IMG/VR virus record: IMGVR_UViG_3300021091_000027
Span: 47,052 to 111,051 of that record
Origin: a virus
Length of the DNA stretch: 64,000 nucleotides
Direction: 5' to 3' (one strand)
Shown here: one piece after another, positions 44,893-52,702 of the stretch
Position numbering within the stretch: the stretch's first letter is position 1
How the letters are laid out: each line of letters starts with the position of its first letter
Made by a program: the position numbers and the translations under genes
The notes under the pieces: generated by a model
What the model was told of the DNA's origin: nothing
The model's database searches: none
The model's input: only the letters and a program-made list of their open reading frames with translations

Positions 44893-45966
44893 ATGGCAAT
44901 TATCTATAAAATTACCAATACAGTCAACGGCAAAATCTACATTGGCTACACCAACCAAACGCTTAAAAGTAGATGGGCAGAACATTGCAAAGCCAGTAGA
45001 AACTTAGCTAACAGAAGGGGCAACTCAAGATTTATGCGCGCTATTAGAAAATATGGCGTCGCCGCTTTTGTCAGAGAAATTCTTATTGAAGACGAAGACG
45101 CAGAAAAATGTTTAAATTACTGGGAACCTTTTTTTATTGCTAAATTCAACTCAACAGATCGAGCCATAGGCTACAATAGCACTAGTGGGGGCGGGGTAAT
45201 GTTCACTTATACCCCTGAAGTCCTAGCTAAAATAAGTGCTGCAGCAAAAGCTAGATGGGCAGATCCTGAATACGCAGCTAAAACGAGTGCTGCAGTAAAA
45301 GCTAGATGTGCAGATCCTGAGGTTAAAGCTAGACGGAGTGCTGCAGCAAAAGCTAGATGGGCAGATCCTGAGGTCAAAGCTAAAATGGGTGCTGCAGTAA
45401 AAGCTAGATGGGCAGATCCTGAATACGTAGCTAGACAAAGTGCTGTATCAAAAGCTAACTGGGCAGATCCTGAATACGTAGCTAAAATGAGTGCTGTATC
45501 AAAAGCTAACTGGGCAGATCCTGAGGTCAAAGCTAAAATGAGTGCTGCAATAAAAGCTAAATGGGCAGATCCTGAATACGCAGCTAAAATAAGTGCTGCA
45601 GTAAAAGCTAACTGGGCAGATCCTGAGGTCAAAGCTAAAAAAAGTGCTGCATCAAAAGCTAACTGGGCAGATCCTGAGGTCAAAGCTAAAATGAGTGCTG
45701 CAGTAAAAGCTAGATGGGCAGATCCTGAATACGTAGCTAAAATGAGTGCTGTATCAAAAGCTAACTGGGCAGATCCTGAGGTCAAAGCTAAAATGAGTGC
45801 TGGAATAAAAGCTAAATGGGCAGATCCTGAGGTTAAAGCTAGACGGAGTGCTGCATCAAAAGCTAACTGGGCAGATCCTGAGGTCAAAGCTAAAATGAGT
45901 GCTGGAATAAAAGAAGCATGGCGTAAACGAAAGGAACAAAACAATGTCAATAGTGCCACGACTTGA
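44893..45966 (+). CDS. GIY-YIG homing-type endonuclease with 13 NUMOD3-like repeats
   Basis: 357 residues. The N-terminal GIY-YIG nuclease shows IYKITNTVNGKIYIGYT (residues 4-20), then a conserved Arg (W-x-x-H), and ILIEDEDAEKCLNYWEPFFI with the catalytic Glu. From residue 113 onward it is a DNA-binding array of 17-residue repeats of the type K-x-S-A-A-x-K-A-x-W-A-D-P-E-V-K-A. Homing endonucleases normally carry one to a few such NUMOD3 units. It appears free-standing and overlaps the GroES gene by 23 bp. Confidence 0.88.
   Translation: MAIIYKITNTVNGKIYIGYTNQTLKSRWAEHCKASRNLANRRGNSRFMRAIRKYGVAAFVREILIEDEDAEKCLNYWEPFFIAKFNSTDRAIGYNSTSGGGVMFTYTPEVLAKISAAAKARWADPEYAAKTSAAVKARCADPEVKARRSAAAKARWADPEVKAKMGAAVKARWADPEYVARQSAVSKANWADPEYVAKMSAVSKANWADPEVKAKMSAAIKAKWADPEYAAKISAAVKANWADPEVKAKKSAASKANWADPEVKAKMSAAVKARWADPEYVAKMSAVSKANWADPEVKAKMSAGIKAKWADPEVKARRSAASKANWADPEVKAKMSAGIKEAWRKRKEQNNVNSATT
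45229..45924 (+). repeat. 51-bp coding tandem repeat, 13 full copies plus one partial
   Basis: Thirteen 51-bp units run from 45229 to 45891 and a partial unit follows to about 45924. Each encodes 17 residues around AKAxWADPExxA. Two alternating versions occur (ending EYxA or EVKA, with KARW, KANW or KAKW), suggesting expansion by multi-unit duplication. Confidence 0.9.
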
Positions 45967-46270
45967 AGAAAAGGAAATGCTCGATACGTTTCAACCGCTC
46001 CACGATTTTGTCGTGATTCGCAAGTGGAAGGCCCCCGAGACAACAGCGGCAGGAATCATCGTGCCAGACGACCGCAAGGACTATCAGTCTAAGCGAGGCA
46101 CCGTGATCAAGATAGGCAGTTGTGAGAATTTAAAGGTTCGTAAGCTGCCAGTACCCAACGTCAAGGTAGGAGACGAAGTTCTATTTACAGCATTCTCAGG
46201 TTCTGAAGTTCCTATGCCTGATGGGTATCTGATCATGAGGGTTACAGAGTTGTTAGGAGTGCTAGAATAA
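45944..46270 (+). CDS. groES: GroES-like co-chaperonin
   Basis: 108 residues. Caps host GroEL and can widen or adapt its cage for phage capsid folding, as T4 gp31 does. Matches the family in LHDFVVIRKWKAPETTAAG, then GIIVPDD, then KRGTVIKIG, VGDEVLF and a late hydrophobic end. The mobile loop that docks to GroEL would be around APETTAAGIIV. AAGGA lies 8 bp upstream of the ATG, within the end of the endonuclease gene. Confidence 0.9.
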   Translation: MSIVPRLEEKEMLDTFQPLHDFVVIRKWKAPETTAAGIIVPDDRKDYQSKRGTVIKIGSCENLKVRKLPVPNVKVGDEVLFTAFSGSEVPMPDGYLIMRVTELLGVLE

Positions 46271-46272
46271 TA

Positions 46273-47193
46273 ATGCTGTATGATAAATTTTTGCTGCCTG
46301 TAAGCCCCTCTTGCAAATTACAGTCGGCACAACGTACGCTCAAACTGCCTAAAAAGCCCCTGTACAATCAACCCGAAAAAGCCATGGAAGTCTTTAAGCT
46401 AATGAGACTAAAGTTTGACAGACTTAATTTAGTGGGCCGCCCGCTATCAACCAAAAATCTTCTTGAGATAGCCAGAGCGGCAGCCAAAGTAACAGGCTGT
46501 GAAACAGAAATAGCTAGAAATCTCTTACAGCCATTTAACTCTTGCTATATAAACAAAAGAACGCAAGATATTATATGCTGGCAGGTGGCCGGAAACAGAA
46601 AAAGAATGAATAACCTACAGCCTCACGTCTACAATTCTGCTACATTTAATTTAGGCTGGATGTCTGGGGTTATAGCGGAATATGTAAGCGAAGACGCTTC
46701 TAAGATCGGGGCATACAGAGTAAGGATAATGGACGGTCCTGCTGCAGGATTAGATATGTTCATGTCTGTCCCGAAGAGAATAAAACTTATGTCTGATGTG
46801 CTGGGGGCTACCTATAAAATAGACAAAGACAAAATGCAATTGTCAGATTACAGACAGGCAGTTCAGATGCAGGTTGCAGTCTATCCGGAACAGTTGGACA
46901 TCGTGCAGTTTACGTCAGGAGCCGGACATATAAACCTTAAGCATCTTACAAAGGTAAATTCGATTGCAGCTTTAAAGACAACTGCAAAACAAAGAAAAAA
47001 TAATCTAGAACTTGTAAAAACAAGAAATAAATTATGTCAATATGGCTTTAGACATCCTTGCCATATTTGTAAAATAGGCTATGATGAGTGTTCAAGAGGA
47101 TGTTTGCCTCGATCCATAAAAGATGTTAAGGAAAATATAATCCTATTAATCAAAGGAAAAAACATATGTCAGAAAACTTTAGAAGAGGCTTAG
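46273..47193 (+). CDS. Unknown protein with C-terminal Cys/His cluster
   Basis: 306 residues. The end carries LCQYGFRHPCHICKIGYDEC followed by SRGC, a compact cluster of five to six Cys and one His that should bind zinc. The middle is mixed alpha/beta without known motifs. It starts 3 bp after GroES and overlaps the next gene by 28 bp. A nucleic-acid-binding role is likely but unspecified. Confidence 0.5.
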   Translation: MLYDKFLLPVSPSCKLQSAQRTLKLPKKPLYNQPEKAMEVFKLMRLKFDRLNLVGRPLSTKNLLEIARAAAKVTGCETEIARNLLQPFNSCYINKRTQDIICWQVAGNRKRMNNLQPHVYNSATFNLGWMSGVIAEYVSEDASKIGAYRVRIMDGPAAGLDMFMSVPKRIKLMSDVLGATYKIDKDKMQLSDYRQAVQMQVAVYPEQLDIVQFTSGAGHINLKHLTKVNSIAALKTTAKQRKNNLELVKTRNKLCQYGFRHPCHICKIGYDECSRGCLPRSIKDVKENIILLIKGKNICQKTLEEA

Positions 47194-47669
47194 ATATACC
47201 GGTAAACTTCCCCCTGCCGTTCAATCCACGGCATATGCTGTCTATAAATCCGCACGGATCTACGACAGCAAATGAAACATACGTCCCTCAACATGACATC
47301 CTGAATTGTGTTCCAGGGGCATTTGTAGGAATGTGCAAGTTAATCCAATCCGTGGACACCGAGGTATCTACTGGCACATTGAATATCTCGGAAGAGGAAA
47401 TGCAAAAGGCTGTTTTGGCTCTTAGATATATCCTATCAAAAGACGGTTTGGCCCATGGCACTGTGGAAGAAGCATATGTAGCCTCCGGATTTGTCAACCT
47501 ATCATGGCAAGCAAGAACATGGGTTCTCAAAAATCTTGGAGACATAATGATTAGAATGTGGCATCAAGCAGCTATAGCCCGGGTAAACAACATTAAAGAC
47601 TTCAGAGATTTCCCTATCAATACGGCTGCTGAATCTTTGTTAAAATCTCTTGGAAAAGGATTAGACTAA
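47166..47669 (+). CDS. Unknown protein
   Basis: 167 residues, mostly helical after a proline-rich start (IPVNFPLPFNPRHML). GGAA precedes the ATG. The stop overlaps the next start (TAATG). No motif recognised. Confidence 0.5.
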   Translation: MSENFRRGLDIPVNFPLPFNPRHMLSINPHGSTTANETYVPQHDILNCVPGAFVGMCKLIQSVDTEVSTGTLNISEEEMQKAVLALRYILSKDGLAHGTVEEAYVASGFVNLSWQARTWVLKNLGDIMIRMWHQAAIARVNNIKDFRDFPINTAAESLLKSLGKGLD

Positions 47670-48085
47670 TGCCAAAGGAAAATTTATTAAAAAAAATTGC
47701 CATTAATGAAAAGTCTGAAATTGGGTTCATAATGGAAATTCAAGAACTTGCTGGCACAAAGATATATATGGGGATACCTTTGACCGGGACTGGAAACTGG
47801 GTGTCTATAAACCCCAATGTATTTGACGCTCCTGTCAATGCATTGGCACTTATGGAAATAGCCATGCATGTGAGCCCGCCTAAAAAACTTTTAGAAAAGA
47901 AAAATTTTTCAATAGAAAAAACGGATGCTCCGATTGCAAAATGGGACGCCTTGTTTACAATGGAGCCTGGATCAGACCTTAATAATATTATAAACTCATT
48001 GTTCAAACTGGACCCAGATAAACATATAAATCACGACATCGGCGATTTTCACGTAGATAACGAAGACGAAGAAGAAACTAATTGA
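47669..48085 (+). CDS. Unknown protein with acidic tail
   Basis: 138 residues. A mixed domain (YMGIPLTGTGNWVSINPNVF in the middle) is followed by an acidic end (DNEDEEETN). The stop shares bases with the TTG start of the resolvase. No motif recognised. Confidence 0.5.
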   Translation: MPKENLLKKIAINEKSEIGFIMEIQELAGTKIYMGIPLTGTGNWVSINPNVFDAPVNALALMEIAMHVSPPKKLLEKKNFSIEKTDAPIAKWDALFTMEPGSDLNNIINSLFKLDPDKHINHDIGDFHVDNEDEEETN

Positions 48086-48705
48086 TCTTATCTGCGTCAA
48101 ACTCAATAATAGTTTGCCTTGATCTAGCTCTTGCCAATACTGGCATAGCAGTTCTTGCCATTAATCCCACTGAGGATGAGCTTCTTTATGTGGACACTGT
48201 CCATACAGAGAAGACAGATAAAGCAAAACTGAAAAAGGCTAAGATGCGAGTATCAGACGATGAGTGGCGCAGAACTACAGAATTGGCACAATCTTTAGAG
48301 AAACTTCTCATGGAGTACTCTCCATGTCATATATTTATAGAGTGCCCTACAGGCGGATCAAAGAGTGCTCAAGCAGCCAAAAGCATGGCGATTGCCAGAG
48401 GTGCTGCTTGTGCTATTATAGGTGGATTTAAAATCCCTACTACTCTCGTGACTCCGTTTGAGGCTAAACGTGCAGCCACTGGCAGCACATCGGCCTCTAA
48501 AGATCAAGTTAAAAATTCAGTTGTTAATCAATTTCCTAAATTTAATGGCTGGATAAAAGGAAAACGTGGACAAATACTTGAAGGAAAAAATGAACATGTC
48601 TATGATGCGCTGTCCGTTTACATGGCCGCAAAGCAAACAACTATATACAAGGAGCTAAAAAATGACACAATCAACAGCAACAACAAAAGTATCTCTACTC
48701 AATGA
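48082..48705 (+). CDS. RuvC-like Holliday junction resolvase
   Basis: 207 residues from a TTG that overlaps the preceding TGA. RNase H-like nuclease expected to cut branched DNA before packaging. Acidic residues appear in the right order: VCLDLALANTG (first Asp), HIFIECPTGG (Glu), and EHVYDALSVYM (late Asp). The V-E-x-P-like and K-x-x-V segments fit RuvC/poxvirus-type resolvases. Makes sense with the UvsX-like, SbcCD-like and terminase proteins. Confidence 0.8.
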   Translation: MILSASNSIIVCLDLALANTGIAVLAINPTEDELLYVDTVHTEKTDKAKLKKAKMRVSDDEWRRTTELAQSLEKLLMEYSPCHIFIECPTGGSKSAQAAKSMAIARGAACAIIGGFKIPTTLVTPFEAKRAATGSTSASKDQVKNSVVNQFPKFNGWIKGKRGQILEGKNEHVYDALSVYMAAKQTTIYKELKNDTINSNNKSISTQ

Positions 48706-48994
48706 AAGCACTTCGTTTACCAGAATTCCTAATCCAAATGGAGAAGGCGAAATGTTGGAGGTCAAAGTAACCACCAAAGTTCGTACTCCTCTTGGAGTCA
48801 CGCACGACACCACTCAATCCTTTTTTCTAAACGGGGAAGAGGCTAACGACACTCTTGCCTCTTTAAGAGTAATCCACAACAACTTGCAGCTTGCCCTCAT
48901 GAAAATGCAGCAACAACAAGAAGTTAAAGAAACCGATAAAAGTGAACCTTCCCCAGGCGCAGATCTATCTGTGAGTAAGTCCGCAGGAGAGTGA
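48662..48994 (+). CDS. Unknown protein
   Basis: 110 residues with AAGGAG 6 bp upstream, inside the end of the resolvase gene. Beta-rich body, then a helix with a Gln run (MKMQQQQEVKE) and a polar tail. No motif recognised. Confidence 0.5.
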   Translation: MTQSTATTKVSLLNESTSFTRIPNPNGEGEMLEVKVTTKVRTPLGVTHDTTQSFFLNGEEANDTLASLRVIHNNLQLALMKMQQQQEVKETDKSEPSPGADLSVSKSAGE

Positions 48995-48995
48995 T

Positions 48996-49640
48996 ATGCT
49001 CATCCCAAGCGATAGGATATTCTCTCCCGCCAAAGCGGCAGAAACTGCAAAAGATACCGAATTGGTATCAGAAGATGCCATTGCACCTAAAGACGAACTA
49101 AAAAGTTGGTCCAAAGATTATGAGTTGTTCTTTGTGAACACCATGCATATGTATCTTCGAATTCCTGTCAGCTTGTTTGAGATGTATGCAAAGCAATTTG
49201 ATAAGAAATTGCACATAATGCATTTTGTGCTCCCAGGTTCGATACTTGTAGAGGATGTAGTGGCTCCAGCTGGATTCTCAAATCCCGAACCTGGCTGGAG
49301 CCGCTATGTGCAAGGGGTACCTAAAAATGAATGGCAACACTTTCACGACTGGATGATCAACTCAAAGTGGATGGCCAAAAACTCTAAAGGTAATAAAATT
49401 TTATATGGGTGTGAATCTCAAACAGTGCAAGTTCGTGATCCTGTAAAACTGCAGACTATGCAGATAGTTGGAATAAAGGAGTTTGTGCCAATAACCTTTT
49501 TTCTGCCTACAAACCCTGCAAGCAGACTGTATCTAAATATTAAAAATGGACCTCCATTTAATTGTATATACGTATCTAGAAATAGTCCAGGTGCAGGAGA
49601 GGCCGCAGCTTTATTTCAAAAATTAAGGCAAGCACCATGA
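48996..49640 (+). CDS. Unknown protein
   Basis: 214 residues. A polar N-terminal 40 residues precedes a mixed fold rich in aromatic residues. The ribosome site GGAGAGTGAT lies just before the ATG. ATGA overlap with the next gene. No motif recognised. Confidence 0.5.
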   Translation: MLIPSDRIFSPAKAAETAKDTELVSEDAIAPKDELKSWSKDYELFFVNTMHMYLRIPVSLFEMYAKQFDKKLHIMHFVLPGSILVEDVVAPAGFSNPEPGWSRYVQGVPKNEWQHFHDWMINSKWMAKNSKGNKILYGCESQTVQVRDPVKLQTMQIVGIKEFVPITFFLPTNPASRLYLNIKNGPPFNCIYVSRNSPGAGEAAALFQKLRQAP

Positions 49641-49885
49641 AAGTAAACTTTCATGAAACTGATCCTATGGAGTCCGACGCCTCCTTTCCAAAAGATAACA
49701 AAGGAGTAGTCATGCTGGTAGAACCCTCATTTTACGGAAAGTCAAAAAGCGCAATCATATGCGTTGTAAGCACTACATCAAACTCCGGCAAATGGTTATA
49801 CAGGTATAGACTAAAGGTGAGCGACAGCGGAAAACTTATACTTGAAGATTTGGGCGAAATCAGAAAACTTGAAGTCGACCAATAG
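49637..49885 (+). CDS. Small unknown protein
   Basis: 82 residues, beta-rich, resembling a small SH3- or OB-like barrel in pattern only. It is the last gene before a promoter-containing gap, so it probably ends this operon. Confidence 0.45.
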   Translation: MKVNFHETDPMESDASFPKDNKGVVMLVEPSFYGKSKSAIICVVSTTSNSGKWLYRYRLKVSDSGKLILEDLGEIRKLEVDQ

Positions 49886-49920
49886 TATAAATTTATACGC
49901 ATAGCGTGTTATAATAAATT
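49886..49920 (+). promoter_or_regulatory. Extended -10 promoter with palindrome
   Basis: TGTTATAAT (49907-49915) is a perfect extended -10 element. A 12-bp palindrome TATAAATTTATA lies at 49886-49897, where an operator could sit. The 22-bp stretch 49899-49920 matches 62667-62688 at roughly three quarters of positions, so the two may be a promoter family. Confidence 0.55.
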
Positions 49921-50002
49921 ACCAGTCGTTTTGCTGTGAATCGGTCGCAGCAAAGTCAATTGGTCAGGCCCTCCGCTTATCCTATGGATAGGCGGTTTTT
50001 TT
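49921..50002 (+). ncRNA. Candidate short structured RNA or attenuator leader
   Basis: Between the promoter and a strong terminator lie about 80 nt without an ORF. It folds as an outer stem ACCAG/TTGGT (49921-49925 with 49960-49964) enclosing TTTGCTG/CAGCAAA (49930-49936 with 49948-49954), followed by the terminator. It is either an independent small RNA or the leader of the downstream gene. Confidence 0.4.
49973..50002 (+). terminator. Intrinsic terminator
   Basis: Stem CCGCTTATCC (49973-49982) with GGATAGGCGG (49986-49995), one G-U pair, 3-nt loop, then seven T. It sits only 14 bp before the next start codon, so read-through or attenuation must control that gene. Confidence 0.85.
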
Positions 50003-50015
50003 ATTGGAGAGTCAA

Positions 50016-51095
50016 ATGCAGAAGACCAGCAAGGACGTTGTGTCTCAAAAACAGGGATTCGTTAGCGTGACCGTGGCGTTTGGTCATATCAACGAATGGG
50101 AATCGGCATACGTGGAAAGCAGTCGAACCAGAAACTGCACCTACGTAGGAAGAACCGATCAAACTACCAGGGCTTTTATGATCATGAAAGCCAATGGAAA
50201 GTCGACGGCCATTGCTCAGCAATGGCTAGCTTGGAATGAAGGCGAAAACAGCCATCTTGCCTTTTACTGGGTAACGGATCAGAATGTGGCTATTCAAGAC
50301 GAAAATATCAAATGGTACTTTGAAGGCCAGATATATTCGATCTATGATCTTCCAAGAGTAGTTAATTTTGAGGGCACCGGAGCAGTTAGAATGCATGTTG
50401 CTGGAGTCGCTCCGTTGGCCACACTAGCGCTCCGAAACCAAGAGTTGTGCAAAGCGTACAGATCTATGTCTATGCTTGTCAACGAGCCCATACTGTGGGT
50501 TCCGAGGACAAACATAATAAATCAAAAGGATTTCATTATGGAATGCCTTTTTCGACATCTGTGTGCGGGGGTTGGATCTAGCAAAAGCCCAGTCTATTTT
50601 CAGATGAGGCAATTGATGGAAAGGGAATTTGGAATGTCGCCATGGGAGATGTATCTCGCGGCAGGCTGCAAGACAGAGATTATGTGCTACGATGTTTTTA
50701 GAAAGAAAGGCATGATAGCTAAATGTTACAAAATTTTGGATGCCTTGATTGAAACTCCTCTTGAAATGCTTGGAGTTTCGATAAATGTGGCCAAGAAATG
50801 GTTAAAGACAAAAGATTTTATCAAGCTCTCCACTTACATGCCTTGGTGGTTTGCAAATGATGATTCTCCGTATAAGGTGCCAGAAGTAGAAGATACCTAC
50901 ATCACGGCAAAACGGGTGGAAAGCACCTTTACCTCTTCTCGTAGCTTCATTCCTGCAAGGGAGCTAGGTTATGATACTGGGTCCAAGAGTTTTGATAAAG
51001 CCGATAACACTATAGTTGAAATGAAAACCCCGATGCAAATTCCTCCAGACGTTATAAGGGAACCAGCATTGGAGACTCAAAACATTCAAAGTTAA
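50016..51095 (+). CDS. Unknown protein in its own transcription unit
   Basis: 359 residues from the ATG at 50016 (GGAG 6 bp upstream; the in-frame TTG at 50004 is rejected). Mixed fold with several Trp and Cys residues but no known motif. It is flanked by a promoter plus terminator upstream and a strong hairpin downstream, so it is probably regulated separately from its neighbours. A virion role cannot be excluded. Confidence 0.5.
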   Translation: MQKTSKDVVSQKQGFVSVTVAFGHINEWESAYVESSRTRNCTYVGRTDQTTRAFMIMKANGKSTAIAQQWLAWNEGENSHLAFYWVTDQNVAIQDENIKWYFEGQIYSIYDLPRVVNFEGTGAVRMHVAGVAPLATLALRNQELCKAYRSMSMLVNEPILWVPRTNIINQKDFIMECLFRHLCAGVGSSKSPVYFQMRQLMEREFGMSPWEMYLAAGCKTEIMCYDVFRKKGMIAKCYKILDALIETPLEMLGVSINVAKKWLKTKDFIKLSTYMPWWFANDDSPYKVPEVEDTYITAKRVESTFTSSRSFIPARELGYDTGSKSFDKADNTIVEMKTPMQIPPDVIREPALETQNIQS

Positions 51096-51113
51096 CCGTA
51101 GCCCTATCTCCTC

Positions 51114-51146
51114 AGGAGGCCCCGAAATTAATTTTCGGGGCCTCCT
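51114..51146. terminator. 14-bp perfect GC-rich hairpin
   Basis: AGGAGGCCCCGAAA (51114-51127) pairs perfectly with 51133-51146, with a 5-nt loop. No T-run follows in the plus direction, so it may act as a transcript-stabilising end or a pausing site as well as a terminator. Confidence 0.65.
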
Positions 51147-51198
51147 ATGGAGTCTTAGCGCCCTCTAAATAATTTCAAGCTTTTAGCATTCAAAGAAA

Positions 51199-51651
51199 AT
51201 GGTAAATACATATATCACTCACGTCATACGCTGTCTTTATAAATCAAATACTTTGGAGCTTTCTGAAATCTCCAAACTAATAGGAGCATCTGAAAAATTT
51301 TGTAAAGAAATATTAGAAAAAGAAGAAAACAGATATACGGAAGGGCTGACTCTAGAACATGTGGATCGCATAGTGGATTTCTTTGGAATGGCAATCTTTG
51401 GCAACTCTTTCTGCAAAGATCTATTTACTCCGCAAAAATCTCATTATAGAAACTGGGAAAGCTTAGAAGAAAACGAAAAGGAAATGATCAATATTGGCGC
51501 AACTATAACCGGCGGGAGCTCTATTAAATCTGCAAACGCCGTCAGCTATGCAAAAGAATGTTATCACTTTATTGATAGCTGTGAACAGATGATCTCTGTG
51601 ATAAAAGAATCAGGATCGTCTGACGATGGAATTGAAAGTTCTGAAAACTAA
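51199..51651 (+). CDS. Unknown protein, possible helix-turn-helix regulator
   Basis: 150 residues. The first 70 (LELSEISKLIGASEKFCKEI followed by a helix) read like a small helix-turn-helix. The rest is helical with paired cysteines (CYHFIDSC). Precedes the MoxR/VWA pair by 25 bp. DNA binding is an inference from pattern only. Confidence 0.45.
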   Translation: MVNTYITHVIRCLYKSNTLELSEISKLIGASEKFCKEILEKEENRYTEGLTLEHVDRIVDFFGMAIFGNSFCKDLFTPQKSHYRNWESLEENEKEMINIGATITGGSSIKSANAVSYAKECYHFIDSCEQMISVIKESGSSDDGIESSEN

Positions 51652-51676
51652 CTCTTTATATTAGGAATAAAAATAA

Positions 51677-52702
51677 ATGACATCATCAATTAATTACGTA
51701 GAGAAGCTTAAGCAGTATCGCAACGCAAACATTCCCTTGCTTATTTTTGGCGGTCCTGGCATCGGCAAGTCTGAGATTTGCAAACAGGCAGCGGGTGGCG
51801 ATGAGGTTAAAGACGTCCGTCTCAGCATGCTGGAGCCAATCGACATGCGCGGTATGCCAGTCATAAACAGGAATGGGGACGGTTCTCAGTTTAATGTTGA
51901 GTGGGCAAAGCCTGACTTTCTGCCTCGTGACGGCAAGGGCGTCATTCTATTCGACGAGTTGAATACTGCCGATCCTAGCGTCCAGAATGCGGCCCTACAG
52001 TTCATCCTGGATCGTCGCTGTGGTCCACACAAACTTGGAGACGGGTGGTGGATCGTAGCCTGTGGCAACAAAAGTAGCCACAAGGCTCATGTCAATCCGC
52101 TTAGCGCTCCGTTGCGAAATCGTTTCGTCATTCTAGAAATGCAGCCAGATTTTAATCAGTGGCGTAACTGGGCGATTAATAAGAATATTCATGAGAATGT
52201 CTTAGGATTCATGAGCAGCACCGGCGGACAGCATTTGTACTCTGATCCAACTGATGAATATGGCAACTTTCCAACTCCTCGTGGTTGGACTATGGTCAGC
52301 CATCTGCTTAAGAGCCGCATTATCGAACGTGAGGCGATTGAAGGTGCAATTGGCAAGGGTGCTGCAAACTGGTTCTTACAGTATTGCAACGAAATCAAAG
52401 TGATGCCAAATATCGACGATCTACTGGAAGGCAAAGCAATATATCAGGATGGACCTAACAAGTTGTCCATAACGTACGCCGTCGTAAGTAATATTCTGTT
52501 CCGTGCGATTAAGAATCCAAATGTCATCGATAAGGGGGCTGCGATCATGCTGTCAATTCGTCCAGAAATCAGCTCTCTATACTTTGGCGGCCTGCTTGGA
52601 CAAAAAAGTGACAAATTCTTGATAAACGTAATGAAGTCTCAGAACACTAAGGATTGGCTTTCTAAGCACCGAAGTCTACTCATTCCATATGAGGTGCAAT
52701 AA
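51677..52702 (+). CDS. MoxR-family AAA+ ATPase
   Basis: 341 residues. AAA+ chaperone-like ATPase of the MoxR type, which usually works with a VWA-domain partner to insert metals or remodel proteins. Walker A is GPGIGKSE (residues 26-33), Walker B is VILFDELNTAD (about 89), followed by QNAALQFILDRRCG and a sensor region (WWIVACGNKS). Its stop overlaps the start of the VWA gene. Arg codons are mainly CGT/CGC, as in the probable SSB gene, suggesting strong expression. Confidence 0.88.
   Translation: MTSSINYVEKLKQYRNANIPLLIFGGPGIGKSEICKQAAGGDEVKDVRLSMLEPIDMRGMPVINRNGDGSQFNVEWAKPDFLPRDGKGVILFDELNTADPSVQNAALQFILDRRCGPHKLGDGWWIVACGNKSSHKAHVNPLSAPLRNRFVILEMQPDFNQWRNWAINKNIHENVLGFMSSTGGQHLYSDPTDEYGNFPTPRGWTMVSHLLKSRIIEREAIEGAIGKGAANWFLQYCNEIKVMPNIDDLLEGKAIYQDGPNKLSITYAVVSNILFRAIKNPNVIDKGAAIMLSIRPEISSLYFGGLLGQKSDKFLINVMKSQNTKDWLSKHRSLLIPYEVQ

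Noticed and set aside
45229-45924. CRISPR-like array
   Set aside because: Repeats are contiguous, in frame and coding; there are no spacers. The same holds for the 18-bp array at 63125-63286.
45207-46043. Long minus-strand ORF opposite the endonuclease
   Set aside because: It only mirrors the 51-bp repeats, which keep the antisense frame open. Its protein is a repetitive Leu/Ala/Ser string with no ribosome site.
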